Source of the DNA: Zerene cesonia
Taxonomy: Eukaryota; Arthropoda; Insecta; Lepidoptera; Pieridae
Assembly (NCBI RefSeq): GCF_012273895.1
Contig: NC_052114.1
Location: 7,917,927 to 7,981,926, forward strand
Reading direction: 5' to 3'
DNA: 64,000 nucleotides
Under the pieces are notes generated by a model. That model had not been told where the DNA came from, did not search any database, and saw only the letters and a list, made by a program, of their open reading frames with translations. Both the position numbers and the translations under genes were made by a program. Positions 1 to 9,640 of this stretch are shown here, one piece after another. Within the stretch, counting starts at the first letter, position 1. Each line of letters starts with the position of its first letter.

Positions 1-284
1 AAACTTATAACATTTTAATCTAAAAGTATAATTTTCAATGTATAATGTTTCCCATTATCTTATAGTAAAGACTTCATGGTCATATTTATTCAATAACAGA
101 TTCATTCAAAAATATTATAGTAAAAATAGTAGTTCATCTATAGTGGAACTTTTATTACTATACTTATGAAATAATTTCCATGAAAGGTCTGTATATTAAG
201 TAAAGTTCAAATTCAATTAAAATATTCCATGCACATTTGTAAACTAGGCATCATAAATCATAAAATATGGTCATAATAACTTAC

Positions 285-1751
285 CAAGTATTTGAATCCG
301 TCCACCACCTCCACAATACATGGCAACTTCTCCGTTTCTCCATAATCTGGCACATCATTCTTGTAAGCTGGCAACTTTTCTATTGTAGACGAATCAAAAA
401 GCACTCTTCTTCCACGTCTATCACACTCTTTGTATAGAAGCAAACGCACTTGCTCCAATTCTGTTTCACGGGATCTGTTATGACAATATTCTTTGCATCA
501 CATTCTAGACAAAAATATATAGAATATCTGTATATTACTTTTATAAAACAGTATTCAGATATAGCATATATTATTATAAACCCAGTTATATAACACATAT
601 GCCAGTACATATAAAGAAAATATTCATCCGTAGCAGAATTTTGAAAATAATTGCAATGAGATAACATAAATATAATTAATAATATTTGCATTGCCATTAA
701 TTAACATGAGTATTTGAAAGAAATGTTCAGTTGTACATGTAGCATCAATATTACTTAGTTTAAAACATTATCAGCAGTGGGGAACCAAGATGTGTTCAAA
801 CTGTACCTCCAAAACTTTCTCTTGCACAATACAAGTCATGTGCTCACTTTGCATATTAATATGCAATCATTATTGTTTACACTTTTCGATGCAAAATATT
901 CAGACACCATTATTCATTTACTTAATTCAAATGTTTGACATTAAATGCACAGTTTATTTTTTATAAATTAAACTTTTGTTATAAACTTTCAACATTATTT
1001 GTCCCACTTTTTATAATAGCTGCAGTCATGTAAACAAGTTTGCACTGCTTCTGTTTGCATAAGGCTAGTTTCTATTTAAGAACAGCAACTGATCTAACAT
1101 TGTTGTCATTTTACCATCAATTATCTAACAGCGCGATTATATATTAGAAACACCAACTTTTTAATTTACCTCAATATCATTTTAATTCATAGTCGCTTAC
1201 AAATTATTAACTGCTGTTCTCAACAAATGTTTTGTACTAGCATCAAAGGGATACACACCACATGCACTTTACATGCGGGAAATGCAACAAGAACACTTTA
1301 AATGCACTTATGACGGCTGGATGATGGGCAATCAGCCGATGCGAGTGGAATGTGCGAGTGTACTAGCTCGCGTGTAAATAGCAAGTAAACATTGATTGAG
1401 TAGCGGCCGCCCCTCTTCCTGTGTGACGTCATCGGGCAGTCGCCCACGCCGCCCCCCGCACCAACCGCGCTTATCACATGCTTCGGGCCTACCATTGCCT
1501 CCCGTGCTGTTTGCCACTTGCCAGTCGTTGTCGATGATGTTTGACGAGCTGACAATATTGTGTGCGTCACCAACATTCTCCGCAATAATGTGTTGTAGAT
1601 CAACTTTGGTTTTACGCCGACTCATTCATAAAACTTTCGAATAATTTAAACGATATATGTACGTTTCAACTTACCTGCTCACAAGGAGTGAATTTCGAAA
1701 GCCATAACTTAGTTTTCCATTTGTAAGAAAGATTTTTTCTAACAAGGCCAT
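285..1751 (-). CDS. Fnip: Folliculin-interacting protein (FNIP), N-terminal part only
   Basis: Partial gene leaving the window on the left. The secure exon is 460-285. It reads VRLLLYKECDRRGRRVLFDS and continues to VVDGFKYL, ending at a GTAAGT donor. This matches the conserved start of the FNIP1/2 longin region ([22 protein letters not shown] in human). FNIP binds folliculin and AMPK, and acts on lysosomes as part of the Rag GTPase-activating complex that controls mTORC1 and TFEB/TFE3. A candidate first coding exon is 1751-1675: ATG, then MALLEKIFLTNGKLSYGFRN, ending GAGCAG|GTAAGT. It resembles the short basic FNIP leader (MAPTLFQKLFSKR). Joining it directly to position 460 breaks the reading frame. 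Either the donor is the earlier CTT|GTGAGC with an acceptor just before CAAGTGCG, or a small exon lies between. The family call is strong; the first exon is an inference. Confidence 0.72.
1395..1610. promoter_or_regulatory. GC-rich, CpG-rich island with a palindromic CRE
   Basis: This block is far richer in G+C and CpG than its surroundings and holds a NotI-type GCGGCCGC. A perfect CRE palindrome, TGACGTCA, lies at 1424-1431. It sits in the presumed first intron of the FNIP gene, just downstream of its candidate first exon. Open frames cross it on the minus strand (for example 1625-1332), but I recognise no protein in them. It could be an intronic enhancer, a second promoter, or an unrecognised 5' exon. 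Confidence 0.4.
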
Positions 1752-1902
1752 TACGTCACACACCACATTTCACAGCAATCCCGATTAAGATTCTTATCCT
1801 CATTTTCATGTTAAACACAACACAAATGGAGAAAATTATTTAATATCAATATAATTCACTTCATTAAAAAACATCCGATGTAAATAAAAATAATCTGACA
1901 GA

Positions 1903-1910
1903 TCACGTGA
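1903..1910. promoter_or_regulatory. TCACGTGA E-box (MiT/TFE, CLEAR-like) in a divergent promoter
   Basis: The palindrome TCACGTGA lies between the FNIP candidate ATG (1751, minus) and the KDM8 ATG (2421, plus). A second E-box, TCATATGA, follows at about 1928. TCACGTGA is the core bound by MITF/TFE3/TFEB-type factors, and FNIP genes are known TFE3/TFEB targets in mammals. The motif is seen directly; its use here is inferred from family knowledge. Confidence 0.4.
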
Positions 1911-2420
1911 ACAATGATGACAGCAAGTCATATGATTCACCATAGACAAGAGCTATTAAACTTTTACATTATAGAGGTCAAGGTTAGGAGGAAAGCGATT
2001 ACGATTAATTATATTGTATATTGAATAAATTTGAAGCTCATTATTTAAAAAATAATAGCGTAGTTACTTAGGAAATTGTATGCAGTTTATCCAGCAATTT
2101 TACAATAAACAACCTGTAGTTATCTAGGGACATTTTAGTAATTTGACAGTTCTGAATATTATTGCCATATTTTATAACCTCTGGAGTCAAGTGTTTACTT
2201 TCTTTCCCGTTTGTGTGTAAATTGTTCTTATTTGTAATAATTAATTTTCGTATTTATCTATATCTAATTTATCTACTTTATAATCTTTCTGAATCATTAA
2301 GCGATAAGAATATCATTTAAAATATATTTGTGTATTAAACAATGGATAGCTAACCTGACAATATATTTACGATAGTTAAGTTACCTTTTCAAAGAAATCA
2401 AATACGTCTGCACGGTTAAA

Positions 2421-3617
2421 ATGCTCAGTATTTGTGAGAAAATTCAAGACTTTAGATCGACAGTATTAGCGTCGATAGATGAAGTTTCTGAATTGGACCA
2501 AGCCAATAAAACAGTACTTATTAGATATTTGACCGACACTAAAACTTTAACTTCGAATTCATCAATAAAAATTCAAGGTATAATTGATTATATGTATGAA
2601 CAAGTCAACATTGGGAATTGGAAAGATGTGAGAATATTTATTCGCAAAACAATTACAATTGCTTCGTATTTACGAGTATTAGGAATGATAATTAATTGCA
2701 AGTCACTGACTGATACCTTGGTTAAGGAATTATTTGTTGTCATAGACTTTGGGATTCTATTTGGATGCCCCATTAATACAGAACCTGGACTACTTCAGAA
2801 ATGTGCCTCAATTTTAAATACACTAACAAAGCAAGATGAAACTTGCTTTGAACACCAAATTGTAGATATCAAACCAAATATTAGTATAAGTGATGAACTT
2901 CAAGGAGCTATTTCAATAGAAATACTGTACTATCCTAGTATGGAAACATTTTATAAAAATTACATTATGTTAGAAAAACCTGTAGTATTGGACAAGTGTA
3001 TTGATCATTGGCCTGCATTGTCTAAATGGAGAGATAATAATTACTTTATAAAACTGGCTGGACTGAGAACAGTTTCCATAGAAATAGGAAAAGAATACAC
3101 AGATTCAAATTGGACTCAGAAACTTATCACTGTTAAGGATTTTATTAACAATTACATTTATCAATCTGATGGTCCAATTGGATACCTAGCTCAGTATCAG
3201 CTTTTTGATCAAATACCAGAGCTAAAAGATGATATTATAGAGCCAGAATACTGCTGTTTCTCAGAAACAAATGATCCAGTGAATATAATGGCATGGTATG
3301 GCCCCAAAGGCACAGTATCTCCTTTACACCATGACCCCACTAAGAATTTGTTAGCACAAGTAGTGGGTGAGAAGAGATTATATTTATTTTCACCCAAAGA
3401 CTCGGAACATCTTTATCCTCATGAACATGAACTATTAAATAACACAGCTAGAATAGACCCAAGATGTCCTGATTTTGAAAAATATCCTGAATACAAAAAC
3501 GCAACGCCCTACTTCTGTATATTGAGACCAGGTCAGATGCTATACATACCACCAAAATGGTGGCATTTTGTTGAATCTCTATCGGTGAGCTTTTCAGTTA
3601 GTTTCTGGTGGCAATAG
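2421..3617 (+). CDS. KDM8: JmjC-domain hydroxylase JMJD5/KDM8
   Basis: Complete single-exon ORF of 398 residues. JMJD5 is an Fe(II)- and 2-oxoglutarate-dependent oxygenase reported as an arginyl hydroxylase, and also described as a histone demethylase and tail protease. Residues 1-160 are a helical N-terminal region. The cupin-like JmjC domain fills about 175-398. The iron ligands are visible: H303 and D305 in SPLHHDPTKNLLAQVVGEKR, and H382 in PPKWWHFVESLSVSFSVSFW. The carboxy end SVSFWW is the usual JMJD5 ending. The length is close to that of human KDM8 (about 416). The start is the first ATG after in-frame stops. It is divergent from FNIP and convergent with IVD. JMJD7 is less likely, because it is shorter and ends differently. 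Absence of introns contrasts with the other genes here. Confidence 0.92.
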   Translation: MLSICEKIQDFRSTVLASIDEVSELDQANKTVLIRYLTDTKTLTSNSSIKIQGIIDYMYEQVNIGNWKDVRIFIRKTITIASYLRVLGMIINCKSLTDTLVKELFVVIDFGILFGCPINTEPGLLQKCASILNTLTKQDETCFEHQIVDIKPNISISDELQGAISIEILYYPSMETFYKNYIMLEKPVVLDKCIDHWPALSKWRDNNYFIKLAGLRTVSIEIGKEYTDSNWTQKLITVKDFINNYIYQSDGPIGYLAQYQLFDQIPELKDDIIEPEYCCFSETNDPVNIMAWYGPKGTVSPLHHDPTKNLLAQVVGEKRLYLFSPKDSEHLYPHEHELLNNTARIDPRCPDFEKYPEYKNATPYFCILRPGQMLYIPPKWWHFVESLSVSFSVSFWWQ

Positions 3618-3699
3618 TTAAATTTTTACATTTCTGAAGTTGGACTAAATAACAACGTCCACCAATAGATCAATCAAATAAGCAGAAAGTTTTGAGAAG

Positions 3700-3705
3700 A
3701 ATAAA
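3700..3705 (+). terminator. Poly(A) signal AATAAA of KDM8
   Basis: AATAAA lies 83 bases after the KDM8 stop codon and about 50 bases before the IVD stop codon on the other strand. The two 3' ends are therefore packed tail-to-tail in about 140 bases and their transcripts probably overlap slightly. Confidence 0.55.
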
Positions 3706-3757
3706 AAAGAGGTTTGTAAAAATATATTAATTTATTTTATATACATTTATTGTATTA

Positions 3758-6700
3758 TTATTTATATTCGTTGTTCAGAGCCCTTCCAATGAGCATTCTT
3801 CTTATTTCTGATGTGCCGGCACCAATTTCATACAGTTTTGCATCTCTGAGTATTCTGCCAGTTGGGTAGTCATTGATGTAACCGTTACCACCTATGAAAT
3901 GATAGTATTTCTTATAAACATTTGTTATGTATGGTTACATTAATTTTGATGTTGAAAAACTGTTTCGTTCAATTTTTTTTTAAAAGTATTATGCTAAATT
4001 ATGCTTCAATGGGATATAATCACCAAGGAACAAGTTAAATATATATATAAAAGCTTTCTCCCTCCACCACCAAAGACAGGCAGTTCTGGGCTTTTACTTG
4101 CAGTTTCCCTTTTCGTGAAATTTTAGCTTAAAATTGTCCTTTCTTAGGTATATATTCACGAAATTTCACATTAATCAGTTCAATAGTTCAGGTGGGAAGA
4201 AGAGGCCAGCATAAAAAGTGTTACTTTCACATTTAAAATATTAAGTAGGGATGTCTACAAACCTAAAATTTGAATAGCATCCAAAGCAAGTTGGGTAGCC
4301 TTCTCTGCACTGTACAAGATCACACCAGCACAGTCCTTACTATTCACATGACCTTCATCACAGGCTTTAGCCACATTATACAGGTAGCAACGTGTTGCAC
4401 TTAATGTTGTGTACATGTCTGCCATTTTTCCCTAAAAAGGAAAATGTATTTATTGAAAATTAATCACCTAACTTAATTTTTGAAGCTTTACATGGATTAA
4501 AAGTAACAACAAAAAATTATATAGTACTTTTTAGAAAATTGAGCATTACAATTTTATAATAATTTTATTGCTCAAAATGATGTTTAAAGATTTTTTTTAA
4601 TTTTCTAATCTTCGCTTTTTTTAGCTAAATGTGTAACCACAGTTGTACCACTAACTTACCTGTAATAATTGAAATTCGCCAATATTCTTTCCAAATTGTT
4701 TCCTGGTGTGTGCATATTGGAATGCAGTGTCAATCGCAGCTTGCATGAGTCCCACTGGTCCAGAAGCTAGGACCAATCTCTCTAAGTCTAACCCTGACAT
4801 CAGAACATACACACCTTTATTCAATTCACCTAATATGTTCGAAGCTGGAACCTAAAGTAGTAAAATAATTTACAAATTATTAAAATGTTACCTTATTTTA
4901 TAGACACATTAAAAAATATAAGTCACTGTCAAAGAAACATAAATGGAAGCAACTACAATAAAATAGTACTATTTTAAAACATTATCCTAATTGTCACAAT
5001 TTCAAATTAAACAAACCCTTAACAATATTTATCTCTGAACTGCACAAGTTCAAAGATTGAGTATTATTAAAAAATGTAACCAAACCAATCAATATTCTAT
5101 GTTAATCTTATTAAAAAATTATGTTTCCATTCACCTTGCAATCTTCAAAGACTAATTCACCAGTGTTAGATCCTCTCATTCCCAACTTATCCAGCTTTTG
5201 TGCTGTGGAAAAACCGGGGTAGTCTTTTTCTATAATAAAAGCCGTTATACCATGTTGTGGTTTACTGGTTAAATCTGTCTTCGCGTATACCTGCAAAAAT
5301 ACTTAATTTAGAATATGCAGAAAAAATTACGAAAAGATCATACTGAAAGTATTTTCTACAAATTGACATTGGTTATGTGTAATTATTATTAAATTATGTC
5401 TGTTTCTTATATATGGATGCAATTTTTCACATCCCTAAAATTGATATCAACCTTGTCAAATTTTTTCGTAACTCTTATACTTTTAAACATTCCTATTCCG
5501 AGCTATCTTAATGGTACACCTTTTATTCTATGAGAATACATACCACCAATACATCAGCATCAGGACCATTAGTTATCCAAAATTTATTTCCATTTAAAAC
5601 GTAATAGTCTCCTTTCTTTTCTGCCCTCAATTTCATAGAGACCACGTCGCTGCCTGAACCTGGTTCAGACATAGCCAGCGCACCTATATGTTCGCCTGAA
5701 CATAACTGCAAATTAAAATATTTCGTAAATTTAATTTTAATTTCTCCTTAAATATCTATTTAAATTCGTTAACTTGACCTTAGAGCTTAGTACTTGCATT
5801 TGGGGAGCAGGTTCAAAACCAATGAGTTTGCTACATAACAGAAAAAAAAATATTAAAAAAAAATATTTTTTTTCTTTTCGAGAATTGATGGGTTTAATTA
5901 AAAGTTATCTATGAGGTATTTATTTAAGTGTTAAAGACATTGAAAAAAAAGGCAAGTAGAGCAGTAAGTAAAAACAATTTGGGACAAAGTGATGTTCATA
6001 ATTTATTGCTGTTCTCGTCGGTTGAAGTAACGGTTATCTCATATAGATTATATACTATTTTCTTTCTCCGATAAAGATACTAGCTGCGCCCCGCGGTTTC
6101 AATCGCGTAAGTCCGTATCCCGTAGTAATATCGGGATAAAAAGTAGCCTTTATGTAATTCCAGTTGTCCAGCATTCTACGTACCAAATTTCATTGCAATC
6201 AGTTCAGTAGTATTTGCGTGAAAGATCAACAAACACACACACATCCTTACAAACTTTCACATTTATATTACATTAGAAGAACATATAATCCGATATTCCT
6301 ACGGGATACGGACCTACGCGGGTGAAACCGAGGGGCAGAGCTAGTAATATATATAGTAGGAAGGATTAAGGTATAGGACTGTCTATTTTGAAAGAATAAT
6401 GTTTTTTTTATAGTTGTTTTGTCCTTGGATATACAACATAGTTGGTTTGTCTTGAAACTGTCAAATTAAATTTAACAAATATGTTGAGGAAATCTTACTT
6501 TGGGTAAATATTTACTCTTTTGCTCATGAGTTCCGTTTCTATTTATTTGATTCACACAAAGATTAGAATGTGCACCATAAGATAGACCAATGCCTCCGCT
6601 TGCTCTGAAAAATTGCACATTAGATTATTGCTTAGTACTCTACTTCGTTTCATGTAACCTCTGTTAAAATAAAAGTTATCGTCCGATGTATACATCGCAT

Positions 6701-8012
6701 CTTATACATTCTTTGTTTTTCGCTTTAAGTCAATAGTATATAATAATAGAATAGGTTCATAAAGTACTCAATAAATTTAAATTTTAGGTAGGCTACCTTG
6801 AAAGTTCTTCCATGATGACGCAGTGGTCGGAGTACTTTCCTCCAGTGCCTCCATAATCAGGGCTTGCTGTTATACCTAGAAATAGTATTTAGAATATACT
6901 TAAAGTTTCCGTAGAATTTTTCTATTTAAATTTTGAATTATATTACGAAATAACAAAACTATATTGGTTGAAAATCTTAGGACACTGGCATATTAATGGC
7001 TCAGGGCCATCAACATGCAGTAAGGACCTTGCTTTTAAAATATGACATTCTAGTATTAGTGTTCATTGATTTTTATGTGGAAATCTACTGCGTACAATTA
7101 TAAAAAGATCCGAATCAATGGGACGCATTTGAGAGTCTTTAAAAAGGTCTCTATCTTACTTACACTTAATAGTGTTGTTTGTACATTCTAATATACAATA
7201 CAATAGCATTTATAACGAATGCTTATTCCGGGTTCCAATTTGTTTAAAAAAAAAAAATCAAATTGATTTCTTTTTATTTACCTAGCAAACCGAGATTTCC
7301 GAGTTTTTTCCAAAATTCTCTAAGTTCTTTAAAATTATTTTCCTTGTCTATTTCAGCTGCTTTCGGCGCCAATTCTTTTTGTGCAAAGTCGAATACTGAT
7401 TGCCTGAGCTGTAAAGCAATACAAATTATAGTTTGTGTACCAAATTTCAAATGAAGTATCTTCTTGAGATTTTAAAATAGAAGAAAATGAGATGTTCTGT
7501 GTGCATATTTTTTTTTATAAAAACAGCTATAAGTACATATTTCAATGAATTGTAGGACGAGGGTAGTTACAACAGAAACACGATAGTTAGTTTACGCTCA
7601 ATACTCATATGCCATTTTTAATTTCATACAAATCCTTCGTATTGTTGTACTGACGAGTAAAATTATCATTTGTATTTAACCTTGACCAAACTTGACACTA
7701 GATTAAATTTTAAATTGTATTATTTTGTCAAATTCAACATGAACAGTTGAATTGTTTTATGGAAGTAATTATAAATAAAAAGAATATATAGAAACCAATA
7801 ACGAATGAAAAAACAATACTCATTTATATTCAACAAATTCCCTAAAAAGAATATATTACAAAATAGAAAACAAAATATTTTTACATAGTTACCTGTTGTT
7901 GTTCACTGCTTAATCCAAAGATATGTTCGTCTATGGGATAATATGACATACATCGTACATTTGTTTTCGCATTTTTAGCTAGTAACTTCCTAACACACAA
8001 CCGTAAAGACAT
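3758..8012 (-). CDS. Ivd: Isovaleryl-CoA dehydrogenase, mitochondrial (9 exons)
   Basis: Exons in transcript order: 8012-7893, 7408-7282, 6875-6797, 6604-6499, 5705-5544, 5290-5135, 4851-4660, 4431-4263, 3891-3758. All junctions are GT-AG and the phases agree; together they give 1245 nt, or 414 residues plus stop. The enzyme oxidises isovaleryl-CoA to 3-methylcrotonyl-CoA in leucine breakdown, passing electrons to ETF in the mitochondrial matrix. Residues 1-25 (MSLRLCVRKLLAKNAKTNVR) are Arg/Lys-rich and form a matrix-targeting peptide. The acyl-CoA dehydrogenase signatures ALAMSEPGSGSD and FWITNGPDADVL are present. The catalytic glutamate is E274 in SGLDLERLVLASGP, the helix-G position typical of IVD. 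At the medium-chain enzyme's catalytic position the sequence is YEIGAGTSE, again IVD-like. The end GGNGYINDYPTGRILRDAKL is strongly conserved. Confidence 0.95.
6079..6345. repeat. Fold-back repeat in IVD intron 4
   Basis: The arm at 6079-6135 (ctagctgcgccccgcggttt… to …atatcggg) is repeated in inverted form at 6290-6345 (ccgatattcctacgggatac… to …gcagagctagt), with about 150 bases between. Single arms of the same family occur at 29484-29664, 31868-31920 and 59374-59460. It resembles a common lepidopteran short repeat inserted twice in opposite directions, or a fold-back element. No coding content. Confidence 0.7.
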
Positions 8013-9640
8013 TGTACCGGTTACACACTGATGTAATATACACTTGTATCGCAAATAAGCAAAAGCAATTAATTAATAATGAGCCTTATTACATCAACAT
8101 CAAGTTGATTGTGGAAAAACAATGATAATTATGCACACCCACTGATAAGGGTCAACAAACGCTGATAGCGTCTTTGTTCTGTTGGAGTTTGATAAATTAT
8201 AATTGTTTGCTAGTCAAGAATTTGAATATTTGTTTAGTACTCGCTATTAAGATAGTAGAGTAGAGATGATACCAAGATAAAATAACCACATACAAACTAA
8301 GCATTTGCCGGTTTATTTTGCTCGTAAAGTGGAAAATCATAAACACATACGTCATAGCATACTTGCAAATCAAATCTTACCCATTCATAGAGTACTCTTT
8401 CGAACATTCTTATTCGCAATTACGTATCTAATGGATAGGTTATACACCAATATTGTATTTCACAAGGACAGCAGCCGTTTTGCAGGTCGCGCTCCTTCAT
8501 CCTCACTCTCGCATAAAACAGATTACATCTTGCTCGGTTGTCTGCAGGAGTCCGGCAATTACCTGACTTGATTAGAATTTGACCTGATTTCGATGTACCC
8601 TCAATTTTGACAAGTTGGTAGATCAGGCAGTTTTATTTGAGCGACCCAGGTGTTAAGATGTTTTCGGTTATAATTACTGCTTTTTACCTTCGGTGTAAAA
8701 TCTTATTCAAATGGGAACGAAAATCTAGTTAGATAAAAAAAGCTTAATAGTTTGATGAATATTAATTCCTGTATTCAAACCATTTCTTATAAGCAATAAG
8801 GTTGATATTGGATTATCAGATTATTTAGAATAAAAAGTTGATCTACTTGTATTATAAAATCAATATTTGTAAGAATGTATGGATATATTTTTCTTTTTCT
8901 CGCAACAACAGATGATCGGATCTGTATGAGATTTAATCAGAGATAGATTATAGTCCGTAAAAACACATAAGACGGCTGCTTTATCCAGGTGATACGTGAA
9001 TGCAGCCGCGGATCAAGCTTTTTAATAAACAATTGTATGCTTCATGTACATATTGCATTTCGTTAACATTAGATTTAAACTCTCTCTCCTCGGCATTAAG
9101 GTTGATAATTGAGAACATCAAATTATTATCGTATTTATGAATATATTTTTACCTTTACAATTACACTCATATCTCACGGGTATGGTGACAAAAAATTTAT
9201 TACGAGATAAATATAGAGAAAATAAAACAACCCTTACGCTATGTATATCACTTTATTTGTATATTAAATAAATCTGTCTGATTTTCAAGCACCATAATTA
9301 TACTTTGTTTAAAATAGACATTTATAATCTTTTAAAAAATTAACAAGGACCCTTCCCTTTAAACATTTAAAATATAATACTTCAGCTATTGTTCTTAACC
9401 GAATAAATTAACAGTTATATAAATCGATTTCGCTAATTTCTGACAAATAAAAACTGGAATGTGTAAAACTACACAAACGACCGAAAACAGGAATGTAATA
9501 AAAACATTAAACATTGCACTCACATTGAGATATTCACAACAATATTTGATTTAAAATATAATAGAATTAATTTTAATTAAAACATTATTTTGTGCCAAAT
9601 AAACGATTATTAAATAGTGTTCTTAAATAAGTTAAATTAA
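8013..9640. other. Intergenic region between IVD and the PAPSS 3' end
   Basis: AT-rich DNA of about 1.6 kb. It should hold the IVD promoter, near 8013-8200, and the 3' untranslated region of the PAPS synthase gene near 9300-9640. An 88-codon open frame on the plus strand (8305-8571) has no recognisable domain and looks fortuitous. Nothing else can be supported. Confidence 0.6.

Noticed and set aside
8305..8571. 88-codon plus-strand ORF between IVD and PAPSS
   Set aside because: No domain, no signal peptide, no splice context; length is within chance for this region.
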